DNA of 38,723 bases, taken from Gordoniibacillus chartarius. GTDB taxonomy: Bacteria > Bacillota > Bacilli > Paenibacillales > NBRC-103111. Both the position numbers and the translations under genes were made by a program. Positions 30,973-38,662 of the stretch are shown in pieces; position 1 is the first letter of the stretch; each line of letters starts with the position of its first letter. The notes beneath the pieces are model-generated. The model was not told the origin of the DNA and searched no databases. It was given only the letters and a program-made list of their open reading frames with translations. The stretch lies in assembly GCF_042432825.1 (NCBI RefSeq), contig NZ_JBHLWN010000029.1:1-38723 (forward strand), in the 5' to 3' direction.

Positions 30973-32091
30973 ATGGAAGCAATGCTGATCGTCTTGATCG
31001 TTATGGTTGCTGTTATCATTGCCTTTAATGCCGCCAACCGGAAGAATAGCGCTTCTCCGGCTTCCCGCCGTCCTGTGCGGCGTCCCGAGTTCGTTCCTTA
31101 CGACCGCTCGAAGCTGCCGCCCCGGCTTGGCTTGCTTCACGGGGTGCCGCTCGCGGACACGGAGAACCGCCTGCTGCAGGCATTCGACGATGCATTCGGC
31201 AATCGGGTCGTGGAGCGGATGCTGGACCGTTATCCCCGGATGAGTGTCGATGAGGCGGAGTGCCGGCTGTTTGAGCTGAAGCGATATTTTCTGATGGGCG
31301 CATTGCTTAGAAGCACGCCGATGTTCTCCGACGAAGTGGACGACGTGTGGCATGAGATGCTGATGTTTACCCGCGAGTATGAACGATTCGGCCAGTCGTT
31401 TGTCGGTGCGACGATCCATCATGCCCCGCATGCCGGGAAGACGGAAATGCCGGGGGAGAGAGCGTGGTTCGATTGGCTCTATGCCCATCTGTTCGAAGCG
31501 ACGCCGTATAGTTCGCGGCTGTGGCACGGGTTTTGCCGATACCCGATGGACCGCGGCCAGCTGAAGCTGCTGGCGGAAGGGGATCCTGCCGAGCTGCGCC
31601 AGAAGTATTTCCACGCGGAGCGGGCAGATGCGTATCCCGATATCGGTATGACGATCGAGCGGCTGATCCGTCAGGCGAAGGAGGAGCTTCGTTATGCGGG
31701 TGAGCAAACTCATTTTGAGAGAGAGCAGGCTGTTCCGGATTATGTAAGCGGGGCGCTGCTCGGCGTCAGCGCGGCGATGCTGTTCTATTCGATGTCGGAC
31801 AGCGGCAGCTTCGAGCAGGGAATGGAGCAGGTGCTCACGCCGGAAGAAGAAGAGCAGCTTCGGAAGAACGAAGATACGTCATCCGGATGCAGTTACTCGT
31901 CGTGCTCATACGGCTCCTCCGATGATCAGGGCGGGCGGGACAACGACGGCGGACGGGGCGGGGACGGAGGCTATGACAGTGGCGACAGTGGCGGCAGCGG
32001 TGGCAGCGATCATGGTGACGGCGGTTCAAGCTCCTGCTCATCCTCGTCCGGATCTTCTTGCGGTTCAAGCTGCGGAGGCGGAGGAGATTGA
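30973..32091 (+). CDS. Membrane-anchored protein with a Gly/Ser/Cys-rich tail (GRDP-like core)
   Basis: Function unknown. The ATG at 30973 follows AGGAGG, giving 372 residues. There is one N-terminal membrane segment (about 4-20) and a basic linker rich in Arg and Pro. A conserved-looking core (about 60-240) has VDDVWHEMLMFTREYERFGQ and SFVGATIHHAPHAGK, which resembles the WH-containing motif of glycine-rich-domain proteins (GRDP/DUF1399-like). A second hydrophobic stretch (about 257-275) follows. The last 70 or so residues are almost only Gly, Ser, Asp and Cys (eight Cys). Such tails suggest cross-linking or metal binding (inference). It stands alone, with its own strong start after the groEL terminator. 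Confidence 0.72.
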   Translation: MEAMLIVLIVMVAVIIAFNAANRKNSASPASRRPVRRPEFVPYDRSKLPPRLGLLHGVPLADTENRLLQAFDDAFGNRVVERMLDRYPRMSVDEAECRLFELKRYFLMGALLRSTPMFSDEVDDVWHEMLMFTREYERFGQSFVGATIHHAPHAGKTEMPGERAWFDWLYAHLFEATPYSSRLWHGFCRYPMDRGQLKLLAEGDPAELRQKYFHAERADAYPDIGMTIERLIRQAKEELRYAGEQTHFEREQAVPDYVSGALLGVSAAMLFYSMSDSGSFEQGMEQVLTPEEEEQLRKNEDTSSGCSYSSCSYGSSDDQGGRDNDGGRGGDGGYDSGDSGGSGGSDHGDGGSSSCSSSSGSSCGSSCGGGGD

Positions 32092-32210
32092 AAATAGTTC
32101 CATATACCTATTAAATTTATAGAAAAATAAGATGGAAGTATGATAACATTTCAAATGTGCATCGTTTATCTTAGACATAGCAGAGAATACACCATTTGAC
32201 ACAATTCGAT

Positions 32211-32308
32211 GATTCTCGAAAGGGCAAACCAAGCGAAAGCTTGGGACGCAAAGCTACAGGGGCTTCCGCGGAATTTGCGCCATGCCAGCCAGCTGCCGAA
32301 GGAACGGG
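32211..32308 (+). ncRNA. Cyclic-di-GMP-I (GEMM) riboswitch
   Basis: The conserved core is complete: GGGCAAACC, a GAAA-capped first stem (AAGC-GAAA-GCTT), GGGACGCAAAGCTACAGGGGC, a variable second stem and CAGCTGCCGAAGG at the 3' side. This is the cyclic-di-GMP class I aptamer order. A terminator hairpin follows within a few bases, so control is by transcription attenuation. It stands directly ahead of an unknown 92-residue gene. Confidence 0.88.
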
Positions 32309-32313
32309 TCTTT

Positions 32314-32349
32314 AGAACCTTTCCTGTCGGAACAGGCAAGGTTCTTTTT
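32314..32349 (+). terminator. Riboswitch expression-platform terminator
   Basis: AGAACCTT-T-CCTGT pairs with ACAGG-C-AAGGTTCT around a CGGA loop, followed by five T. It sits a few bases after the aptamer and before the start codon. An antiterminator partner was not worked out, so the sign of the switch is unknown. Confidence 0.85.
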
Positions 32350-32393
32350 GTATGGTTATTTACAACTTTAGAGAACGGGGGGATCGTTCGCGT

Positions 32394-32672
32394 ATGGATC
32401 AAAAGATTCGCATGGACGGGTCCGAGAAGGAGCCGAAGCTGGTCATAGACGGCGAACAGTATTTGCTGCACGACCGCTGCTGGGACATCGAAATCGTGAC
32501 CGGAAAGCTGTTCAGCATTTTGACGTTTTATTGGAAAGGCGAAGTGAAGCTGTCGATTCGCTACGAGCAGAAGAGCGAATCGCTGTGGACGAAGCTGGAG
32601 GCGTTCCTGCTGAGCGCTTACGATTATTTACGGTCGGCGTCCGCGACGTTGTCGAATCGTTACGCTGTGTAA
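32394..32672 (+). CDS. Unknown 92-residue protein controlled by a cyclic-di-GMP riboswitch
   Basis: Not a family I recognise. The ATG at 32394 lies ten bases after a GGGGGG run; an upstream ATG at 32352 lies right behind the terminator without a ribosome-binding site. The product is soluble: KLVIDGEQYLLHDRCWDIEI, then VTGKLFSILTFYWKGEVKLS and a helical C-terminus SLWTKLEAFLLSAYDYLRSA. It contains one cysteine. The riboswitch implies a role linked to motility, biofilm or sporulation. A terminator closes the single-gene unit. Confidence 0.7.
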   Translation: MDQKIRMDGSEKEPKLVIDGEQYLLHDRCWDIEIVTGKLFSILTFYWKGEVKLSIRYEQKSESLWTKLEAFLLSAYDYLRSASATLSNRYAV

Positions 32673-32688
32673 TAGGAAATATGGCGGA

Positions 32689-32723
32689 AGCCGGCAGCCC
32701 GATATTCGGGAAGCCGGCTTTTT
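32689..32723 (+). terminator. Terminator after the riboswitch-controlled gene
   Basis: AGCCGGC/GCCGGCT enclosing a CCCGA/TCGGG inner stem, followed by TTTTT. Confidence 0.85.
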
Positions 32724-32742
32724 CGACATGGAAATTTTGTCG

Positions 32743-32772
32743 TTGTCAGACGGCTTGGGGGCGACTTATAAT
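32743..32772 (+). promoter_or_regulatory. Sigma-A promoter of the DHH gene
   Basis: TTGTCA at 32743-32748 and TATAAT at 32767-32772, with 18-base spacing; the start codon lies about 50 bases downstream. Confidence 0.7.
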
Positions 32773-32822
32773 AGAGTGAGAGAGTTTATACATAGGTCTT
32801 TGGAACTATTAGGAGGAAAACC

Positions 32823-33740
32823 ATGAGATTAATTACTAGATCTGACTTCGATGGTCTTGTATGTGCAATGCTGTTCAAGAAGCTGGGGATGATCGACGAT
32901 ATGAAATTCGTCCACCCGAAAGATATGCAGGACGGTCTGATCGAAGTGACGTCGAACGACATTCTTGCCAACGTGCCTTACGTTCCGGGCTGCGGCTTAT
33001 GGTTCGACCATCACGCCAGCGAGCTTACCCGCGTCGGCGAGAAAGTGCAATTCGAAGGAGAAACGCGCATTGCCCCGAGCGCGGCGCGTGTCGTATACGA
33101 CTACTACGGCGGCCGGGACAAGTTCGGAGCGGAGCTGGACGATATTATGGCCGGCGTGGACAAGGCCGACTCCGCACAATTTACCCGCGAAGATATATTA
33201 AATCCGAAGGGCTGGGATTTGCTCTCGTTTATTATGGATGCGAGGACGGGACTCGGCCGTTACCGCGACTACCGGATCAGCAACTATCAGCTGATGGAGG
33301 ATCTGGTCGATCACTGCGCCAAGCTGACCTCCGAGGAAGTGCTTGCGCTGCCGGACGTGGCAGAGCGCGTGAAGCGTTACTTCGAGCTGGACAAGGAGTA
33401 CCGCGACATGCTGCTGAAGCATACGCGGACAGACGGCAATGTGATCGTTACCGATCTGCGTGACGTCGATCCGATTTTCCCGGGCAACCGGTTCATGGTA
33501 TACGCGCTGTTCCCCGAGCAGAACATCTCGATCTGGGTCGTGGATGGACGGGCGAAGCAAAATTGCGTGTTCGCCTGCGGCCACAGCATCCTGAACAAGA
33601 CGTCGAAGACGAACATCGGCGAGCTGATGCTGAAGAACGGCGGCGGCGGCCATCATGCGGCGGGTACGTGCCAGGTGCCTTACGAGCAAGCAGAAGAGAC
33701 GCTCCAGTCGCTGATCGGGTCGATGAAGCGGGACGGGTAG
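32823..33740 (+). CDS. DHH-family phosphoesterase
   Basis: A 305-residue protein of the DHH superfamily (oligoribonuclease, cyclic dinucleotide or polyphosphate hydrolases). Motif I is SDFDGLVCA (Asp 8, Asp 10), the DHH triad is FDHHASE (Asp 62, His 63, His 64), and GVDKADSAQF and a C-terminal DHHA1 GGGGHHAAGTCQ segment (about 275-286) are visible. There are no membrane or sensor domains, unlike GdpP. Homologues are often labelled exopolyphosphatase without proof. The start follows AGGAGG, and the gene has its own promoter and terminator. A nucleotide role next to a cyclic-di-GMP-controlled gene is possible but unproven. Confidence 0.85.
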   Translation: MRLITRSDFDGLVCAMLFKKLGMIDDMKFVHPKDMQDGLIEVTSNDILANVPYVPGCGLWFDHHASELTRVGEKVQFEGETRIAPSAARVVYDYYGGRDKFGAELDDIMAGVDKADSAQFTREDILNPKGWDLLSFIMDARTGLGRYRDYRISNYQLMEDLVDHCAKLTSEEVLALPDVAERVKRYFELDKEYRDMLLKHTRTDGNVIVTDLRDVDPIFPGNRFMVYALFPEQNISIWVVDGRAKQNCVFACGHSILNKTSKTNIGELMLKNGGGGHHAAGTCQVPYEQAEETLQSLIGSMKRDG

Positions 33741-33760
33741 CAATTATCTAAGTATTGGTG

Positions 33761-33803
33761 AGCCTGTGGGTGCACGGAAACGGTGCATGTACAGGCTTTT
33801 TTT
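33761..33803 (+). terminator. Terminator after the DHH gene
   Basis: AGCCTGT-GGG-TGCAC pairs with GTGCA-TGT-ACAGGCT, followed by seven T. Confidence 0.9.
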
Positions 33804-34000
33804 GTGTATAGCCAGGAAATTAAAGATCAACCTTTCTGTGGATGGGCATCTTTGCCACGAAAGGGGCGGCAGGGACGGTTTGAATTCAAACCAAAATCAG
33901 ATGAGCTAGCTGTTCGCAATAATCTTGTTGTATGCAGGCAGGTATTTATGGCTGACCGCGTTTCTTGCTAACCATTTTAAGCGAATCCGTCGAATAATCC
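33804..34000. other. Spacer before the tandem repeats
   Basis: No gene or known element recognised. A plus-strand frame opens near 33925 and continues through the repeats without a ribosome-binding site. Confidence 0.4.
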
Positions 34001-34429
34001 CGGAAAGGAGCAGGGAGTTCGCAACAAGGACCGAAAGGGCGTTGTTGGAGGCGGAAAGGAGCGGGGAGTTCGCAACAAGGGCCGAAAGGGCGTTGTTGGA
34101 GGCGGAAAGGAGCGGGGAGTTCGCAACAAGGACCGAAAGGGCGTTGTTGGAGGCGGAAAGGAGCAGGGAGTCCGCAACAAGGACCGAAAGGGCGTTGTTG
34201 GAGGCGGAAAGGAGCGGGGAGTTCGCAACAAGGGCCGAAAGGGCGTTGTTGGAGGCGGAAAGGAGCGGGGAGTTCGCAACAAGGACCGAAAGGGCGTTGT
34301 TGGAGGCGGAAAGGAGCGGGAAGTTCGCAACAAGGACCGAAAGGGTGTTGTTGGAGGCGGAAAGGAGCGGGGAGTTCGCAACAAGGACCGAAAGGGCGTT
34401 GTTGGAGGCGGAGAGAAGCGGGGAGTTCG
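34001..34429. repeat. Tandem array of eight 51-bp units, each a GAAA-capped hairpin
   Basis: Units start with CGGAAAGGAG at 34001 and recur exactly every 51 bases to 34408; a ninth, partial unit covers 34409-34429. Within each unit CAACAAGG-CC, GAAA and GGGCGTTGTTG can pair (for example 34022-34047): six outer pairs, then G-C and two C-G pairs around a GNRA-type loop, with two inner mismatches. One unit carries C to T at a paired position that stays compatible through a G-U pair. Unit length 51 leaves frames open on both strands, but they change amino acids freely between copies and lack start signals, so noncoding is favoured. Confidence 0.9.
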
Positions 34430-34497
34430 GGGGGCGTCACCTCGTATGCCAAGGCGGAATTGGAAGTGACGAGTTTCCAATAGCGGCCTGAAGCCAA

Positions 34498-34546
34498 ACA
34501 ACCGGCAGCCCTGACACGACGGTGCGCACCGTAGGCTGCCGGTTGT
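34498..34546 (-). terminator. Terminator after the THUMP methyltransferase gene
   Basis: Perfect 13-bp stem ACAACCGGCAGCC/GGCTGCCGGTTGT with a 23-base loop, beyond the stop codon of the minus-strand gene; TTGTTTGG follows on that strand. Confidence 0.7.
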
Positions 34547-34554
34547 GCGCCGGG

Positions 34555-35694
34555 TTACTTCCGCGGCGGCAACGGGCCGAAAAATTGATGAAAGTGCGTT
34601 TCGATGCGGCCGTTGAACAGCTTCCGGTTTTTGTCCGAGCGGCGGCCCATATAATGCTCCAATTGGCGCGCCGGCGAGATGACGAAGGCCGACCACGTCG
34701 GCAGCCGGTCGTAGAGGCGCCCGAGCTCGCGCAGGGCGTGCTCGGCCTCGCTCTGATCGCCAAGCCGTTCCCCGTAGGGCGGGTTGGTGATCAGAGCGCC
34801 GTAATCGCCGCGCGGCTGCGCTGCGGCGATATCGCTGACGCGGAAGCGCAGCTCCCGCGCGAGCCCCGCCGCCTTGGCGGCGGCTTCGGCGACGTCCACC
34901 GCGGCGCGGTCGACGTCGCTGCCGGCGATGTCCAGCGGAACATCGTCGCGAACCGCGTCATACGCCTCCTCGCGGGCCTGGTCCCACAGCTCCTCGGGGA
35001 GCCTGTCCCACGCCTCGGAGGCGAACGTGCGCCGCAGACCCGGCGCGATATTCCAGCCGATCAGCGCCGCTTCAATCGGGATCGTGCCGGATCCGCAGAA
35101 CGGATCGTACAGCGGCCGGTGCGGCTGCCAGCGCGACAGCTGCACAAGCGCGGCTGCCAGCGTCTCCTTGAGCGGCGCTTCGGTTACGAGCTTGCGGTAG
35201 CCGCGCTTATGCAGGCTCAGACCGGTTGTGTCCAGCGTCAGCGTAGCGATATCGTTCAGCAGGGACACTTCGATCGTATAGCGCGGCCCCGTCTCGGCGA
35301 ACCAATCGCCGCCGCCGTAATGACGCTTCATGCTGTCGACGACCGCCTTCTTGACGATGCCTTGGCAGGCCGGCACGCTCGACAGCTGCGATTTGTGGGA
35401 GCGCCCCTCTACCGGGAACGCCGCATCCTCGGGGATCCATTCATGCCAGGCAAACGCCTTCGTTCCTTCAAACAGTTCATCGAAGGTGACGGCCCGGAAC
35501 TGCCCCATTCGAATCAAGACCCGATCCGCCGTGCGCAGCCACAAATTCGTGCGGGCAATCGCCAGCTCGTCGCCCCGGAATACCACTTTACCGTTCTCGA
35601 CCGTCTGGTCGGTATAGCCAAGCTCCTTTAATTCACGCGCCACCAGCGCTTCCAGCCCCATTGCGCAAGCGGCCACCAATTCCAGCTGAGCCAA
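34555..35694 (-). CDS. THUMP-domain RNA methyltransferase (YpsC/RlmL-like)
   Basis: SAM-dependent N2-guanine RNA methyltransferase, probably acting on 23S rRNA. The TTG at 35694 is preferred because GGAAGG lies nine bases upstream and the product then begins LAQLELVAACAMGLEALVA, as in relatives; an ATG at 35703 abuts that site. The product has 379 residues. The ferredoxin-like and THUMP parts occupy about 1-160, then the methylase domain with DPFCGSGT (197-204) and the catalytic NPPYGERLG (from 304). A much longer open frame upstream runs antisense through the O-methyltransferase gene and is excluded. Confidence 0.87.
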   Translation of the reverse strand: MAQLELVAACAMGLEALVARELKELGYTDQTVENGKVVFRGDELAIARTNLWLRTADRVLIRMGQFRAVTFDELFEGTKAFAWHEWIPEDAAFPVEGRSHKSQLSSVPACQGIVKKAVVDSMKRHYGGGDWFAETGPRYTIEVSLLNDIATLTLDTTGLSLHKRGYRKLVTEAPLKETLAAALVQLSRWQPHRPLYDPFCGSGTIPIEAALIGWNIAPGLRRTFASEAWDRLPEELWDQAREEAYDAVRDDVPLDIAGSDVDRAAVDVAEAAAKAAGLARELRFRVSDIAAAQPRGDYGALITNPPYGERLGDQSEAEHALRELGRLYDRLPTWSAFVISPARQLEHYMGRRSDKNRKLFNGRIETHFHQFFGPLPPRK

Positions 35695-35773
35695 TGAATT
35701 CATCCTTCCGTGTGTGCTACAATAAAACTTAGTATAGGCGAAATCCGGTAACGGAACAAGGAGGCCATGTCGA

Positions 35774-36424
35774 ATGGAACAACAATCGTCGCCGCTGCCG
35801 ACAGCGGAGCAATACGTAGATGACTTGTATGCACAGGATGAGCAGCTGGAGTTCGTGCTGCAATCGATAAGGGACAACGGAATGCCGCAAATTTCGGTAA
35901 AACGGGGATACGGACGGCTGCTCACGCTGCTTGTGAAAATGACCCGGGCCGGCAGAGTGCTTGAAATCGGCGCATTAGGCGGGTACAGCGGCATTTGTTT
36001 GGCGCGGGGATTGGCGAAGGGCGGAACGCTGATGTCGCTGGAGCTGCGGGAGGAGTATGCCAAGCTGGCACACGAAAACTTGACGAAGGCGGGTTTCGGT
36101 AATACGGTGACGTATATGACGGGAGAAGCTCTACCGAACCTGGAGAAGCTGTACGCGCACAATGAGCGGTTTGACTTCTTCTTCATCGACGCGGATAAAG
36201 GCAACTACCCGAATTATTTGGAGTGGGCGATCAAGCTGGGAACGCCGGGGGCCATCATCATCGGCGACAATACGCTGCTGCACAACAAGGTGATGGATCC
36301 GGCCGAACAGGGCAACAACGTTCGGCGAATGCGCGAATTCAACCGCATGATGGCCGAAGATCCGCGGCTGGAAAGCGTTATGCTGACTGCCTATGACGGG
36401 TTGACGATCGCGAGGATCGTCTAA
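35774..36424 (+). CDS. Class I O-methyltransferase (COMT-like)
   Basis: SAM-dependent methyltransferase of 216 residues. Motif I is VLEIGALGGYSGICLARGL (about 61-79), with MSLELREEYAKLAHENL after it and the metal-binding FFIDADKGNYPNY and IIIGDNTLLHNKV segments, typical of the divalent-metal-dependent catechol/tRNA-hydroxyuridine (TrmR) group. Substrate not deducible; a tRNA role is possible. The ATG has GGAGG ten bases upstream. It is divergent from the RNA methyltransferase and its stop lies two bases from the end of a converging gene. Confidence 0.87.
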   Translation: MEQQSSPLPTAEQYVDDLYAQDEQLEFVLQSIRDNGMPQISVKRGYGRLLTLLVKMTRAGRVLEIGALGGYSGICLARGLAKGGTLMSLELREEYAKLAHENLTKAGFGNTVTYMTGEALPNLEKLYAHNERFDFFFIDADKGNYPNYLEWAIKLGTPGAIIIGDNTLLHNKVMDPAEQGNNVRRMREFNRMMAEDPRLESVMLTAYDGLTIARIV

Positions 36425-36426
36425 GG

Positions 36427-36627
36427 TCAGCCGTTATGTGGTCTGGCTGCAGGCGGCGGGGGAGGCGGCGGCGGATCGACGGCCGAAACCGGCTGCTCCG
36501 CGATCCGGCGCTGCTGCTCTTCCCGCAGCAGCCGGACGGCTTCACGGTGCTGGAGCGTACTCCAATATACGATCAGAAGCTCGGACAACAGCACGAGCAC
36601 GACGACTTTTCGCCAATTCAGACGCAT
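36427..36627 (-). CDS. Small single-pass membrane protein with a polyproline tail
   Basis: Unrecognised. From the ATG at 36627 the product is 66 residues: MRLNWRKVVVLVLLSELLIV forms a basic N-terminus and one membrane helix, followed by a charged helix (REAVRLLREEQQRRIAEQ) and a tail with eight consecutive prolines. Upstream in-frame starts (ATG 36657, GTG 36684) are possible because no start has a strong ribosome-binding site. The stop lies two bases from the converging O-methyltransferase, leaving no room for a terminator. Confidence 0.5.
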   Translation of the reverse strand: MRLNWRKVVVLVLLSELLIVYWSTLQHREAVRLLREEQQRRIAEQPVSAVDPPPPPPPPAARPHNG

Positions 36628-36733
36628 AGGCCACCGGCTTTCCAAAGGTTGATCCATCAAGGGCGTGTCGTATGAGCAGGACACAGCCCTATTTTACCAT
36701 ATGCAGTGTGCGGTTTGCTATCGCTAATCGTTG

Positions 36734-37939
36734 CTATTCCGCTCCGGAAGGCAGCTTTCGCACTAAGGTACGGCGTACCCAGAGCGAATTGAACAGAAGC
36801 AGTCCGGAGGCGACCGCAAACAGCCCTTGGATCGGCACGAATGACGATGTCGCCCCTCCGATGACGGGGCCGCTCATGTTGCCGAGGCTGAGTGCGCTGG
36901 AATTGAAGCTGTAGGACCGGCTTTCCATGCCGCCGGGGGTATGCTTGCGGATCAGCGCGTTGACGGTCGGCAGCAGACCGCCCATGAAGATGCCGAGCAG
37001 GAACCGAGCCGCCAGCAGCTGCCACACCTTCTGCGCCAGCGCTTGCGGAATAAAGGCGGCGGATGCGCCGATCAGCGAGATCATCAGGATCCGTTCGTGG
37101 CCGATCCGGTCGGCCAGCCTGCCAAGCAGCGGCGAGGCGATCATGTTGGAGAAGCCGGTTACGGAGCTGACGAGACCCGCGTAGAAGGCGAGATTGCCGC
37201 CGGGACCGTGAAGCTTCTCGACGAACAGCGGCATCAGCGGCATCGTGCAGAGCATCGAGAATTGGATGAGGAACGTGACTGCATATAGCGACGGCAGCTG
37301 CGGAACTTGACTCAGCTGTTTGAAGCTCTGCACGATGGATATCTTCGGCTTGGCCGACTGCTCGGCTTTATCGAATTTCTCCCTCACCAGCAGCATGGAC
37401 AGGAAGGAAGCCGTGAACAACAGTGCGCCCGTTACATAGAAAATATTGCGAAACCCGATCGCGTCGGCGAGCAGACCGCCCAGGAACGGCCCCATAATCG
37501 TTCCGGCTACGGCGCCCGACTGCAGGGTGCCCATCGCGAAGCCCATCTTCTCCTTCGGGGTGTTGGAGGACATCAGAGCTACTGCAGCGGGGGCGTAGCC
37601 GGAGATCGTGCCGTTCAGCATACGCAGCAGCAATAGCTGCCATGGGTGTGTAGCGAAGCCCATCAGCACCATTACGGCGGACATGCCGAAGCCGGAGCGA
37701 AGCAGCATCATTTTACGGCCGTACCGGTCGGCGAGATTGCCCCAGATCGGCTGAGCGAGGAACGAGGTGACAAAGTTACCGGCGAATATAAGTCCGGCCC
37801 ACGTCGCCACTGCATGCTCCTCCGTTATGCCCATCTCGCGGATGTAAAGCGGGAGGAACGGGATGATCATCGTCATTCCGCCGAGTACCATGAATTGTCC
37901 GAACCAAAGGACGATAAGGTTGATTTGCCAGCGTGCCAT
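36734..37939 (-). CDS. MFS multidrug-type exporter
   Basis: A 401-residue transporter with twelve likely membrane helices in two halves. Visible motifs are GNLADRYGRKMML in the first cytoplasmic loop (motif A), its second-half counterpart GRLADRIGHERIL, and LLLRMLNGTISGYAPAAVAL with GALQSG-like MGTLQSGAVAGTIMGPFLGG (motif C, found in drug/H+ antiporters). It resembles the DHA1 drug exporters YttB/Bmr/TetA. Substrates unknown. The ATG follows GGAGGAGA. No regulator is adjacent. Confidence 0.88.
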   Translation of the reverse strand: MARWQINLIVLWFGQFMVLGGMTMIIPFLPLYIREMGITEEHAVATWAGLIFAGNFVTSFLAQPIWGNLADRYGRKMMLLRSGFGMSAVMVLMGFATHPWQLLLLRMLNGTISGYAPAAVALMSSNTPKEKMGFAMGTLQSGAVAGTIMGPFLGGLLADAIGFRNIFYVTGALLFTASFLSMLLVREKFDKAEQSAKPKISIVQSFKQLSQVPQLPSLYAVTFLIQFSMLCTMPLMPLFVEKLHGPGGNLAFYAGLVSSVTGFSNMIASPLLGRLADRIGHERILMISLIGASAAFIPQALAQKVWQLLAARFLLGIFMGGLLPTVNALIRKHTPGGMESRSYSFNSSALSLGNMSGPVIGGATSSFVPIQGLFAVASGLLLFNSLWVRRTLVRKLPSGAE

Positions 37940-38047
37940 TGTGCGTATCTCCTCCAGTTTGATGTATATTTTTCCCGCATGCGGTTAACCTAGCCAAGGA
38001 TGAAATTACCAAATTACACGGTGAAGCACCGGGGAGGACGTATTCGC

Positions 38048-38602
38048 ATGCCGTTCGGCGCACATGAAACGATGGAAATCCACGAAATTTTGAACGAGAA
38101 AATCAACGCGATCAATCACTTCTCGCTGTACGCGCAAGCTGCACAGTCGCCGGAAGTGCGCGACCTTGTCCGCCGCCACCTCCATGCGTGCATGGAGCAT
38201 TACGATCAAATCGTCGGCTATACGCATGATTACAGTGCTGCGCAGGGCATGGGCAATCCGCTCGGACAGTTCCCTCAAGTGCAGCCGGAGCAAATCGTGT
38301 ACGGATTGGACAATCCGGCCCGTGTAGCGCCGCTTGTGCAGAACGGATTGAGCGATCAGCAAATTTTGATGGCGGTGCTGAACTGCCATAAGAACTCGGC
38401 AAAGAACGCGATGCATGCGTCGCTGGAGATCGCCGATCCGAACTTGCGTCAAATGATGATCAACAGCTCGGTTGCGGCGAACAATTTCGCCTACGAAGCG
38501 TTCCTGCTTATGAACCGGGCGGGCCAGTACCAAGTTCCGACGATGCACGATCACACGGCCAAAACGTATCTCCACACGTATATGCCGTCGCAGCAGCAAT
38601 AA
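38048..38602 (+). CDS. CotF-like spore coat protein
   Basis: A 184-residue, ferritin-like helical protein of the spore coat protein F family. The ATG at 38048 is chosen because GGAGG lies ten bases upstream; an ATG at 38000 abuts its possible site. Features are HETMEIHEILNEKINAINHF then SLYAQAAQSPEVRDLVRRHL, and a second helical pair including LMAVLNCHKNSAKNAMHASL. Such proteins are made in the mother cell and become part of the coat. No sigma-K promoter was confirmed. Confidence 0.82.
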   Translation: MPFGAHETMEIHEILNEKINAINHFSLYAQAAQSPEVRDLVRRHLHACMEHYDQIVGYTHDYSAAQGMGNPLGQFPQVQPEQIVYGLDNPARVAPLVQNGLSDQQILMAVLNCHKNSAKNAMHASLEIADPNLRQMMINSSVAANNFAYEAFLLMNRAGQYQVPTMHDHTAKTYLHTYMPSQQQ

Positions 38603-38662
38603 ATTAGTCAGGCTGCAGGAACAAAATAGCCGTCCGACGGTTTCGCGTGCACGTTCGCGATC

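Noticed and set aside
34001..34429. CRISPR array
   Set aside because: Units are directly tandem with no unique spacers, and no cas genes are present.
33925..34491. Repeat protein with 17-residue units (ERSGEFATRTERALLEA) across the 51-bp array
   Set aside because: No ribosome-binding site; nearly all differences between units change the amino acid; the two minus-strand frames are equally open.
35705..36204. N-terminal extension of the RNA methyltransferase to 549 residues
   Set aside because: The extension runs antisense to the O-methyltransferase gene, and relatives start at the AQLxLVA segment.
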